Shown in pieces: positions 6,696 through 14,008 of a stretch of 15,933 nt of DNA; the first letter of the stretch is position 1, and each line of letters begins with the position of its first letter. The notes under the pieces were generated by a model. It was not told the origin of the DNA and did no database searches. It saw only the letters and a list, made by a program, of their open reading frames with translations. Where the stretch lies: NCBI GenBank assembly GCA_003220195.1, contig QHRT01000027.1:1-15933 (forward strand). The letters are read 5' to 3'. Source of the stretch: Candidatus Rokuibacteriota bacterium (lineage in GTDB: Bacteria > Methylomirabilota > Methylomirabilia > Rokubacteriales > CSP1-6). A program made the position numbers and the translations under genes.

Positions 6696-6986
6696 ATGGC
6701 GATTCGGCTCGTCGTCACCATCACGGCCGTCGCAGGAAAGGGCGGAGAGCTCGCGCAGGCGTACACAACGCGATGCGCCGAGGTCATGAAAGAGCCGGGA
6801 TGCGAGCAGTTCGAAGTCTTTCAGAGCGCCGTGAATCCGGATCGCCTGGCGTTGCTGGAGCGCTGGAGCGATCAGGCCGCACTGGACGCGCACGCCAAGC
6901 TCACCGCGACCCGTCCGCCGCTGCGGCCGGAGCTCCGCGCCGGAAGCGGTGAGCGGGAGGACTACGCGTACAACCGCGTCCGGTAG
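6696..6986 (+). CDS. Antibiotic biosynthesis monooxygenase (ABM)-fold protein
   Basis: A 96-residue dimeric alpha/beta ferredoxin-like ABM-domain protein. It shows the strand IRLVVTITAVAGKGGELAQA, helix RCAEVMKEPGCEQFEVFQSA (typical ‘EPGC..FEVF’), the NPDRLALLERWSDQAALDAH block (33-66 of the domain pattern) and a closing strand. In characterised members (ActVA-Orf6, YgiN) the fold performs cofactor-free oxidation of quinones or aromatics. Other members, such as IsdG/HmoA, bind and degrade heme. The usual aromatic/heme residues cannot be assigned with certainty here. AGAGGAGAG sits about 8 bases upstream of the ATG. The pairing with a GlcG/HbpS-type gene makes a heme or redox role thinkable, which is inference. 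Its stop lies 13 bases from the stop of the convergent histidine kinase. Confidence 0.78.
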   Translation: MAIRLVVTITAVAGKGGELAQAYTTRCAEVMKEPGCEQFEVFQSAVNPDRLALLERWSDQAALDAHAKLTATRPPLRPELRAGSGEREDYAYNRVR

Positions 6987-6999
6987 GTTTTCACGCGAC

Positions 7000-9840
7000 C
7001 TAAACCAGCGCGCGGATGATGCGCGCGATTTCGGCTGGATCGACGGGTTTGGCGAGATAGCGCTGGAAGCCCGCCGCCAGCGCTCGCTCCTGGTCTTCGA
7101 CGCGGGCCAGCGCGGTCAGCGCGATCGCCGGAATCCGGCTGGGCGCGTCGTTCCCCGCGCGCAGCTTGCCGATGAGGGCGTAGCCATCTTCGTCCGGCAT
7201 CGAGATGTCGCTGATCAGCACGTCGGCGGGCATGGCGACGACGGCGGCGATGGCTTCGTGCGCCGACGCGGCCGTACGAACCTCCGCGCCGTGGTCCCGG
7301 AGCGCGATCGCGAGCAGCGTTCTCGTGTCGTCGTCGTCGTCCACGACGACCAGCCGGACGCCGCCGAGCGACAGACGATCGCGTGACGTGTCGTGGAGAC
7401 GCGCGCCGTTGTCGGCGCCCTCTTCGGCCTTCAGGAGCAGAGGAAGTTCCACGACGAACGTCGCGCCCTGATCGGCGCCGCTGCTCTCGGCGTGCACGGC
7501 GCCGTGGTGGAGCTCCACGAGATGGCGCACGATCGCGAGCCCGAGCCCGAGGCCGCCGTGGGCCCGGGTACTGGAGCTGTCCGCCTGGCGGAACCGGTCG
7601 AAGATGTAGGGCAGCACGTCGTCCGGAATGCCGATGCCGGTGTCGTGGACGGCGATGCGCGCGCGGGCGCCGTGGCGCTCGAGCCGAACTTCGATCGATC
7701 CCCCCACCGGCGTGAACTTGAGCGCGTTCGACAGCAGATTGCCGAGCACTTGCTGCAGGCGATGGGCGTCGCCCTCCACCTCGGCGGCCGCGTCGTCCAT
7801 CGTCGTCGCGATCGTGATCTGCCGGGCGCTGGCGACCGGCCGCACCGACTCGACCGCGGTGTCGATCAGCGCCATCAGGTTCAGGGGACGGAGCTCGAGC
7901 TGCAGCTTTCCGGCGATGATCCGGGAGATGTCGAGGAGATCTTCGATGATCCGCGCCTGGGCCTGGGTGTTGCGGTCGAGCGTCTCGAGCGCCGTCACCG
8001 TGACCCGCTCGTCCAGCACACCGCGGCGCAGGAGACGAACCCATCCGAGCATGGACTGCAACGGCGTGCGCAGCTCGTGGGAGAGCACCGCGAGAAACTC
8101 GTCCTTGCTCCGATTCGCCGTTTCCGCTTCGGCGCGCGCCCGTTGCTCGCGCCGGTAGAGCTCGGCGTTCTGGAGCGCGACGCCGGCGTGGTCGGCCAGG
8201 CGCATCCCGATGACCTCGTCGGGCTCGGTGAACGGCCTGAGGCTCCGTCGGCCGAAGTAGATCACGCCTTCGATCCGCGCGCGCAGGCGGATCGGCACCA
8301 CCATCACCGACACGTTGCCGTCGGCGCGCGCGACGTGGAAGAACTCCGGGCTCGACCACGGATCGTCGAAGACGTTGTCGCTCCGCACCGGCTGGCCGGT
8401 CACGATCACCGTTCCCACGAGCCCCTTCCCGGGCGTGAGCCGGATGTCGGTGTATCGGCCGCTCCGCGAGCCGACCGCGTAGCGGTACACCATCGCCTCC
8501 CGCATCTCGTCCCACAACGCGATGCGCGTCAGCTCGCAGTCGAGCAGCTGCTTCGCGGCATCGGCGACGGCCTGAAGCACGGTGTCGGGATCGAGCGAGG
8601 CGTTGATCGTCCGGGACAGCCCTGCGATCACGTCGGCCTCGCGGCGGCGCGAGTCCGCTTCGTCCGCGATCGCTCTGAGCCTCGCTTCGCTCGCACGAAG
8701 GGCGCGCTCCGCCTCGCCCCGCTGGGTGGCGGCGGCCGCGAACGCGCCGCCGACGTCGTCGACTTCGGCGACGGGGATGGGCGTCACGAGCGGCCGTTCG
8801 CCGCGCCCGAGCGCCTCGGCGGCGGCCGACAGCGTGACGAGCGAGCGGGCGATGCGCCGTCCCACGAGCGCCGCGGCGACGGCGCCGATCGCCGTGAAGA
8901 GCAGACCGGCCGCCACGACGCTCCCGATCGACCGGTGGAGCGGACCGTCCACGATGGCCACCGGCAACGCGATCGCGACGGTCCACTCCGATCGCGGCGA
9001 GCGCGCGTACGTCACGTAACTCCGGCGCCCTCCGAGATCACGCTCGAGCCATGTCACCCGCGCGGAAAGGCCCCGCGGCGGTGCGAGCGCCGCGGCCGGC
9101 TGGCCCACGAACCGCTCGAGCGCGCTCGTCCTGGCCACGATGGTTCCCCTCGCATCCAGGATGGCGGCCGCCCATCCGGACGGAAGCCGTTGCTCGTCGA
9201 GGAGCTGTCCGATCGCCGGGGCGGCGATCGCGGCGGTCAAGAGGTACTTCGTCATCCCGTCGCGGACGACCGGGACGAGAATCGGAAACTGGAACTGTCC
9301 ACTGCCTGGCCCCGACGTGAGCGCGCCGACGTGCGGGCGCTGTGACCGCGCGACGCTCCTGACGCTCTCGGCATCCGACACCAGCGTCGACGTGAGGCCA
9401 TAGGGCTGCGTCGCCGTGAGCAGCCGTTCACCCGAGGGGCTCGACAGCGTGACCGTGACCCACTCGGGATGCGAGCGGAGGAGAGCCCACGTGTCGTCGC
9501 GGAACCCGAGCAGGTCATCGCGATCCAGGTGCCGCGAAAAGCCCAGCACCTCGAGCGCGGTCAGCGCACGCGCCAGGTCGCGGTCCAGGTCGGACAGCAG
9601 GGCCTGCGCCGTTTCCCCGGTCGCGCCTTTGAGCGTTTCGCGCTCTCCGTCGTTCAGGCGCAGCACCACGGTCACCGCGAAGACGAGGACGGGGACCAGC
9701 GCGACAACCACCAGCGTGACCAGGTGGGCCCGGATCGTGAACGGCCGACCGAACGCGGGCCGTTTCATGCGTGACGGCCGCGCGGGGACGGATTCGGACG
9801 AGGGACTCTGCGTCGCTGAACGATCTCGTACATCGGGCAC
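7000..9840 (-). CDS. Hybrid sensor histidine kinase (Cache-like, HAMP, GAF, HisKA, HATPase, receiver)
   Basis: A 946-residue membrane sensor kinase. A first membrane helix (about 38-61) and second (about 304-326) bracket a roughly 240-residue periplasmic Cache-like sensor. A HAMP linker (about 327-380), GAF domain (about 403-560), phosphoacceptor helix SHELRTPLQ with His588, and ATPase domain follow. The ATPase boxes are N701/N705, DTGIGIP (733-739), IFDRF and GGLGLGLAI. A C-terminal receiver domain has acidic pocket 834-838, phosphoacceptor Asp878, Thr909 and Lys931. All catalytic residues look intact. No output domain or partner regulator is encoded nearby, so phosphate probably passes to a regulator elsewhere. 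The listed start is a GTG without a clear ribosome site. The ATG at 9768 (residue 25) is an alternative and keeps both helices. The gene may be cotranscribed with the VOC gene 59 bases upstream. Confidence 0.9.
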   Translation of the reverse strand: MPDVRDRSATQSPSSESVPARPSRMKRPAFGRPFTIRAHLVTLVVVALVPVLVFAVTVVLRLNDGERETLKGATGETAQALLSDLDRDLARALTALEVLGFSRHLDRDDLLGFRDDTWALLRSHPEWVTVTLSSPSGERLLTATQPYGLTSTLVSDAESVRSVARSQRPHVGALTSGPGSGQFQFPILVPVVRDGMTKYLLTAAIAAPAIGQLLDEQRLPSGWAAAILDARGTIVARTSALERFVGQPAAALAPPRGLSARVTWLERDLGGRRSYVTYARSPRSEWTVAIALPVAIVDGPLHRSIGSVVAAGLLFTAIGAVAAALVGRRIARSLVTLSAAAEALGRGERPLVTPIPVAEVDDVGGAFAAAATQRGEAERALRASEARLRAIADEADSRRREADVIAGLSRTINASLDPDTVLQAVADAAKQLLDCELTRIALWDEMREAMVYRYAVGSRSGRYTDIRLTPGKGLVGTVIVTGQPVRSDNVFDDPWSSPEFFHVARADGNVSVMVVPIRLRARIEGVIYFGRRSLRPFTEPDEVIGMRLADHAGVALQNAELYRREQRARAEAETANRSKDEFLAVLSHELRTPLQSMLGWVRLLRRGVLDERVTVTALETLDRNTQAQARIIEDLLDISRIIAGKLQLELRPLNLMALIDTAVESVRPVASARQITIATTMDDAAAEVEGDAHRLQQVLGNLLSNALKFTPVGGSIEVRLERHGARARIAVHDTGIGIPDDVLPYIFDRFRQADSSSTRAHGGLGLGLAIVRHLVELHHGAVHAESSGADQGATFVVELPLLLKAEEGADNGARLHDTSRDRLSLGGVRLVVVDDDDDTRTLLAIALRDHGAEVRTAASAHEAIAAVVAMPADVLISDISMPDEDGYALIGKLRAGNDAPSRIPAIALTALARVEDQERALAAGFQRYLAKPVDPAEIARIIRALV

Positions 9841-9899
9841 GTCAGGGGGCCGCTACGAGCCTACCAGAAATCGGCTCGCCCGGCCCCGTGCCGGACGAC

Positions 9900-10406
9900 C
9901 TAACCGACCGGGTGCTGCGCGCCGCGCGGCGGGCCCTTGATCTCCTCGAGCGCTCGCGCCTTCGCCAGCAGGGCGTCGTCCGGCTGGTCCAGATCGATCG
10001 GCTCCCCGAGCGGCTGCCGGACCTTGTACGGCGTCGTGTAGTAGAGCTCGATGCGATTGTCTTCCGGGTCGAAGAAGTACACGCTGCAGGCGATGCCGTG
10101 CGTGACCGTACGCTCGATCTTGACGCCGGCGTCCTTCAACCGATGATGGAACACCCGCACGTCGTCCAGGCTCTTCACCTTGAACGACACTTGCTGGACG
10201 TTCTGCGTCTTCTGCCCGGGCTCCCGCGCCTGGACGAGCGCCAGCTCGTGATGCTCGGCTTCCGGCGCCGCGGAGAGAAAACAGATGCCGCGGTCGAGAT
10301 CCTCGTCGCTGATCGTGAGACCCAGGACGCGAGCGTAGAAGTCGCGCATCGTCGAGAGCTCGCGGCAGTAGAGTCCGACGTGGCCGAGTCCGATCACCTG
10401 TGGCAT
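9900..10406 (-). CDS. VOC-superfamily (glyoxalase/extradiol dioxygenase-like) protein
   Basis: A 168-residue vicinal-oxygen-chelate protein with two beta-alpha-beta-beta-beta modules. The first opens IGLGHVGLYCRELSTMRDFY (His9 is the usual first metal ligand) and VLGLTISDED. The second opens NVQQVSFKVKSLDDV and ends VYFFDPEDNRIELYYTTPY with Glu120 as the usual last ligand. The position of the middle ligand, normally His in H-V-A/S-F-x-V, appears to be Gln72, while His52/His53 occur earlier. It may therefore bind metal differently or not at all. The C-terminal tail (about 128-168) extends beyond the minimal fold. The substrate is unknown. Extradiol-type ring cleavage, lyase or isomerase roles are all possible. 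GGAGGA lies about 8 bases before the ATG. It is divergent from the ferredoxin oxidoreductase gene. Confidence 0.82.
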   Translation of the reverse strand: MPQVIGLGHVGLYCRELSTMRDFYARVLGLTISDEDLDRGICFLSAAPEAEHHELALVQAREPGQKTQNVQQVSFKVKSLDDVRVFHHRLKDAGVKIERTVTHGIACSVYFFDPEDNRIELYYTTPYKVRQPLGEPIDLDQPDDALLAKARALEEIKGPPRGAQHPVG

Positions 10407-10457
10407 GAGCGCGTCCTCCGGGTCGATGGTCAGAGGGGGCGTTCGATCTCCACCGGG

Positions 10458-10486
10458 AGCATCGACTCGAGGCCCGGCCTTGTCAA
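10458..10486 (-). promoter_or_regulatory. Candidate promoter for VOC gene
   Basis: On the minus strand a perfect TTGACA (10486-10481) is followed, after 17 bases, by GATGCT (10463-10458), a weak -10 match. This would give a leader of about 45 bases before the VOC start at 10406. The -35 match lies in the symmetric sequence CTTGTCAAG. This is a pattern match only. Confidence 0.35.
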
Positions 10487-10515
10487 GCTACGCTATGCTG
10501 CGCAGGGAGGACGAC

Positions 10516-13500
10516 ATGGCGACGCCGCACGAGCTTTCGCTCGAGTCCAAGTATCGTCTGGAGTCCGGACGCATCTTCCTGTCCGGCATCCAGGCCCTGG
10601 TCCGCGTGCCGATCGAGCAGCACCGCGCGGACCGGCGTCGAGGCCTCGACACGGCGACGGTGATCTCCGGCTATCCCGGATCGCCGCTCGGCGGGTTCGA
10701 TCTGCAAGTCCAGCGCAGCGCCGCGGTCCTCGCGGAGCACAACGTCCGGTTCATTCGCGGTCTCAACGAGGAGCTGGGCGCGACGGTGGTCTGGGGCGGT
10801 CAGCTCGCCCAGGCGTATCCGAAGCCGAAGTACGACGGTGTGCTCGGCATGTGGTACGGCAAGGCGCCGGGCGTGGACCGGACGGGCGATCTCTTCCGGC
10901 ACGCCAACTTCGCCGGTGTCGGTCCGCACGGCGGCGTGTTGGCGCTCGCCGGCGACGATCCCGTTGCGAAGTCGTCGACCTTCCCGACCGCGTCGGAGGT
11001 GGCGTTCTACGACCTGATGTTCCCCGTGCTCTTTCCCGGCAACGTCCAGGAGGTGCTCGATCTCGGACGGCTCGGCTTCGAGCTCTCGCGCTACTCCGGC
11101 TGCTGGGTCGCGCTGAAGATCGTGACGAACGTGTCGGACGAGATCGGCACCGCCGAAGTCTCGCCGGATCGCGTCGTCGTGACCGATCCGGGCTTCGAGT
11201 GGGGCGGCAAGCCGTGGCGCTCGTCGCACGGGATGGTGAAGTTCCCGCCGTGGGGCCTTCAGATGGAGCGCGAGCTCTTCTACGGCCGCCTGGAAGCGGC
11301 GAAGGCCTTCGCCGCCGCGAACGGTCTGAATCGCATCACGGTCGACACGCCCGATGCCTGGCTCGGCATCGCGGCGGCGGGCAAGACGTATTACGACCTG
11401 CGCGAAGCGCTCCACGCGCTCGGCCTGGACGACGCGGCCTTGCGCCGCTTCGGCATTCGCCTGCTCCAGCTGCGCATGCTCTTCCCGATGGAGCCGTCGA
11501 TTGTCCGCGAGTTCGCGCGGGGACTCGAGCAGCTCCTGGTGATCGAGGAGAAGCGCAGCTTCGTGGAGCTCTTCATCCGCGACATCCTGATCGACGAGGC
11601 GACCCATCCGCGCGTGCTGGGCAAGCGCGACGACGAGGGGCGCGTGCTCGTTCCGGCGGACGGTGAGCTGGACGCGGATGCGATCGCCGCGATCCTGGCG
11701 CGCCGCCTCGAGCGGCGCATTCCGCTGGCGTCCATCACGGCCCACGCCGCGCTTCTCGAAGCTCTTCGAGACAACCGCTCGACCGTCGTGCCCGAGGGCT
11801 CGCTGTCCGGCGGAGGCATCGGCTGTCACTCGATGGCGATGACGATGGACCGTCACACGGTCGGGATCACACAGATGGGCGGTGAGGGCGCGCACTGGGT
11901 GGGCGTGGCCCCGTTCAGCGAAACCGCGCACGTGTTCCAGAACCTCGGCGACGGCACGTTCTTCCACTCGGGGTCGCTCGCGATCCGGCAGGCCGTCTCG
12001 GCCGGCGCCAACATCACGTACAAGATCCTGTACAACTCGGTCGTCGCGATGACCGGCGGACAGACGGCCGCCGGCGCGGTGCCGGTGCCGGAGATGACGC
12101 GGGCGCTCGAAGCCGAAGGTGTCAAGAAGATCCTGGTGCTCACCGACGAGCCGGACAAGTATCCGCGCGCCACCGCGTGGGCGCGCATCGCCGAAGTCTG
12201 GCATCGCGACCGGCTCGACGAGGCGCAGCGTGTCTTGCGCGGCACGCCGGGCGTGACGGCGCTCGTCTACGACCAGCGATGCGCCGCCGAGAAGCGCCGG
12301 TTGCGCAAGCGCGGCAAGCTGCCTGATCCGGCGATGCGCGTCTACATCAACGAAGCCGTGTGCGAGGGCTGCGGTGATTGCGGCGTCAAGTCCAACTGTC
12401 TCAGCGTGCATCCGGTCGACACCGAATTCGGCCGCAAGACGCAGATCCACCAGTCGTCGTGCAACAAGGACTACTCCTGCTTACGCGGTGATTGCCCGTC
12501 GTTCGTGACGGTGACGCCGCTCGGTGCTCCGCAGCAGAAGGCGCGGCGCCGCTTCAGCGCGGAGCGCGAGCTCGCCGAGCCCGTGCTGAAAGTCCCGCGC
12601 GAGGCGAGCGTCTTCATGATGGGAATCGGCGGCACCGGCGTCGTCACGGTGAACCAGATCCTGGGCACGGCGGCGCTGCTGGACGGCAAGCACGTGTGCG
12701 GCCTCGATCAAACCGGCCTCTCCCAGAAGGGCGGCCCGGTCGTCTCGCATCTCAAGATCTTCGACGAAGCCGCCGACGCGTCGAACAAAGTCGCTGCCGG
12801 CGCCGCCGACTGCTACCTCGGCTTCGACATCCTGGTCGCCACGTCGTCACGGCATCTCGACCACGCGCGCCCGGACAAGACCATCGCGGTCGTGTCGACG
12901 AGCCAGTTGCCCACGGGCGCGATGGTGGCGTCGACCGACGTCGAGTTTCCCGAGGTGAACGGTCTCCGGACGGCGATCGACCGCTCGACGCGCAAGGACG
13001 AGAACGTGTATCTCGACGCGACCGCGCTCGCCGAAAGGCTCTTCGACGATCACATGGCCGCGAACCTGATCCTGCTCGGCGCCGCGTACCAGGCAGGAGC
13101 CGTTCCGATTGCCGCGGCGTCGATCGAAGAAGCGATCGCGCTGAACGGCGTCAGCGTGGAGATGAACACCCAGGCCTTCCGGGCGGGTCGGCTCGCCGTG
13201 GCCGAGCCCGGGTGGGCGACCAGCACCGGGCGCAAGAGAGTCGGTGCGGCCGAGATGCGTACCGTGATGACCGCCGAAGCGGGCGCACTCGTCGAGAGCG
13301 CCGGCGCGACGGGCGAGCTCCAGCGCCTGCTCGAGATCCGGGTGCCCGAGCTCTGCGAGTACCAGGACGCGGCGTACGCGCGGTCGTACGTGGATTTCGT
13401 CCGTCGCGTGCGCCAGGTCGAGCAGGCGCGCGTTCCGGGAGAGACACGGCTCTCCGAAGCGGTGGCGCGGCATCTCTTCAAGCTGATGGCGTACAAGGAC

Positions 13501-13923
13501 GAGTACGAGGTCGCCCGCCTGCATCTGAAACACGACGTGGCGCAGGCGCTCGCGGATGAGTTCCCCGAGGGCGTGCGCGTGCAGTATCACCTGCACCCGC
13601 CGATGCTGCGCGCGCTGGGGCTCGGGAAGAAGATCAGGGTCGGTCGGTGGATCGACGGCGCGTTCCGTCTGCTCCTCGGCATGCGACGGCTGCGCGGCAC
13701 TGCGCTCGACCCGTTCGGGTACGCGCGCGTGCGCCGGGTCGAGCGCGCGCTCCCCGGCGAATACCGCGCCCTCGTCGAGAAGGCCTTGACCGACCTCTCT
13801 CCCGAGACCTGCGAGCGTGCCGTGAAGCTGGCGAGCCTGCCGGACCTGGTTCGAGGTTATGAGAATGTCAAGCTGCGGAACGTCGAGCTTTTCCGCGAGG
13901 AGGCTCGGCGCGCCGTTCCTTGA
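10516..13923 (+). CDS. Fused indolepyruvate-type 2-oxoacid:ferredoxin oxidoreductase
   Basis: A 1135-residue single-chain enzyme equivalent to IorA plus IorB. It oxidatively decarboxylates aryl- or branched-chain 2-oxoacids to acyl-CoA, reducing ferredoxin. Order of parts: pyrimidine-binding domain with SGYPGSPLGGFD (51-62), thiamine-diphosphate domain with SLSGGGIGCHSMA and the GDG (478-480) to Asn507 cofactor motif, and a cysteine-rich segment with C616-x2-C619-x2-C622-x5-C628 and C649, C655, C660 for iron-sulfur clusters. The gamma-type domain has GIGGTGVVTVNQ (from 703) and GLDQTGLSQKGGPV (from 729), and a long C-terminal domain (about 930-1130) is seen in fused enzymes of this class. I chose the ATG at 10516 because AGGGAGGA is 5 bases upstream, and the longer open frame starts inside the divergent VOC gene. 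The true substrate (indolepyruvate, phenylpyruvate or other) cannot be told. Confidence 0.9.
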   Translation: MATPHELSLESKYRLESGRIFLSGIQALVRVPIEQHRADRRRGLDTATVISGYPGSPLGGFDLQVQRSAAVLAEHNVRFIRGLNEELGATVVWGGQLAQAYPKPKYDGVLGMWYGKAPGVDRTGDLFRHANFAGVGPHGGVLALAGDDPVAKSSTFPTASEVAFYDLMFPVLFPGNVQEVLDLGRLGFELSRYSGCWVALKIVTNVSDEIGTAEVSPDRVVVTDPGFEWGGKPWRSSHGMVKFPPWGLQMERELFYGRLEAAKAFAAANGLNRITVDTPDAWLGIAAAGKTYYDLREALHALGLDDAALRRFGIRLLQLRMLFPMEPSIVREFARGLEQLLVIEEKRSFVELFIRDILIDEATHPRVLGKRDDEGRVLVPADGELDADAIAAILARRLERRIPLASITAHAALLEALRDNRSTVVPEGSLSGGGIGCHSMAMTMDRHTVGITQMGGEGAHWVGVAPFSETAHVFQNLGDGTFFHSGSLAIRQAVSAGANITYKILYNSVVAMTGGQTAAGAVPVPEMTRALEAEGVKKILVLTDEPDKYPRATAWARIAEVWHRDRLDEAQRVLRGTPGVTALVYDQRCAAEKRRLRKRGKLPDPAMRVYINEAVCEGCGDCGVKSNCLSVHPVDTEFGRKTQIHQSSCNKDYSCLRGDCPSFVTVTPLGAPQQKARRRFSAERELAEPVLKVPREASVFMMGIGGTGVVTVNQILGTAALLDGKHVCGLDQTGLSQKGGPVVSHLKIFDEAADASNKVAAGAADCYLGFDILVATSSRHLDHARPDKTIAVVSTSQLPTGAMVASTDVEFPEVNGLRTAIDRSTRKDENVYLDATALAERLFDDHMAANLILLGAAYQAGAVPIAAASIEEAIALNGVSVEMNTQAFRAGRLAVAEPGWATSTGRKRVGAAEMRTVMTAEAGALVESAGATGELQRLLEIRVPELCEYQDAAYARSYVDFVRRVRQVEQARVPGETRLSEAVARHLFKLMAYKDEYEVARLHLKHDVAQALADEFPEGVRVQYHLHPPMLRALGLGKKIRVGRWIDGAFRLLLGMRRLRGTALDPFGYARVRRVERALPGEYRALVEKALTDLSPETCERAVKLASLPDLVRGYENVKLRNVELFREEARRAVP

Positions 13924-13962
13924 CTCGATCAGCGAGCCGTACTAATTTTCGCTCACACCGTC

Positions 13963-13994
13963 TTGACAGGTTTCGTGCCTGCAGTGCATTGCAC
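13963..13994 (+). promoter_or_regulatory. Candidate promoter with overlapping palindrome for amidohydrolase gene
   Basis: The 85-base gap before the amidohydrolase holds a perfect TTGACA (13963-13968). At the -10 distance (17 bases) the sequence is GCATTG, a poor match. It lies inside the palindrome GTGCA-T-TGCAC (13984-13994), which would suit a repressor or activator. An AT-rich stretch (TACTAATTTTC, 13940-13950) lies just upstream. This suggests the gene is not simply the tail of the oxidoreductase operon. Evidence is sequence pattern only. Confidence 0.35.
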
Positions 13995-14008
13995 ACAGGA
14001 GGTGCCCC

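Noticed and set aside
7393..9345. A 650-codon plus-strand open frame opposite the histidine kinase
   Set aside because: The kinase on the other strand shows all catalytic motifs; this frame has none and looks like codon-bias shadow.
10405..10515. A 37-residue N-terminal extension of the ferredoxin oxidoreductase
   Set aside because: It would begin at the start codon of the divergent VOC gene and lacks a ribosome site, whereas the ATG at 10516 has a strong one.
10483..12450. A 655-codon open frame antisense to the ferredoxin oxidoreductase
   Set aside because: It is a GC-driven shadow: Arg/His/Asp-rich composition, no domain signature, and fully opposite a strongly conserved enzyme.
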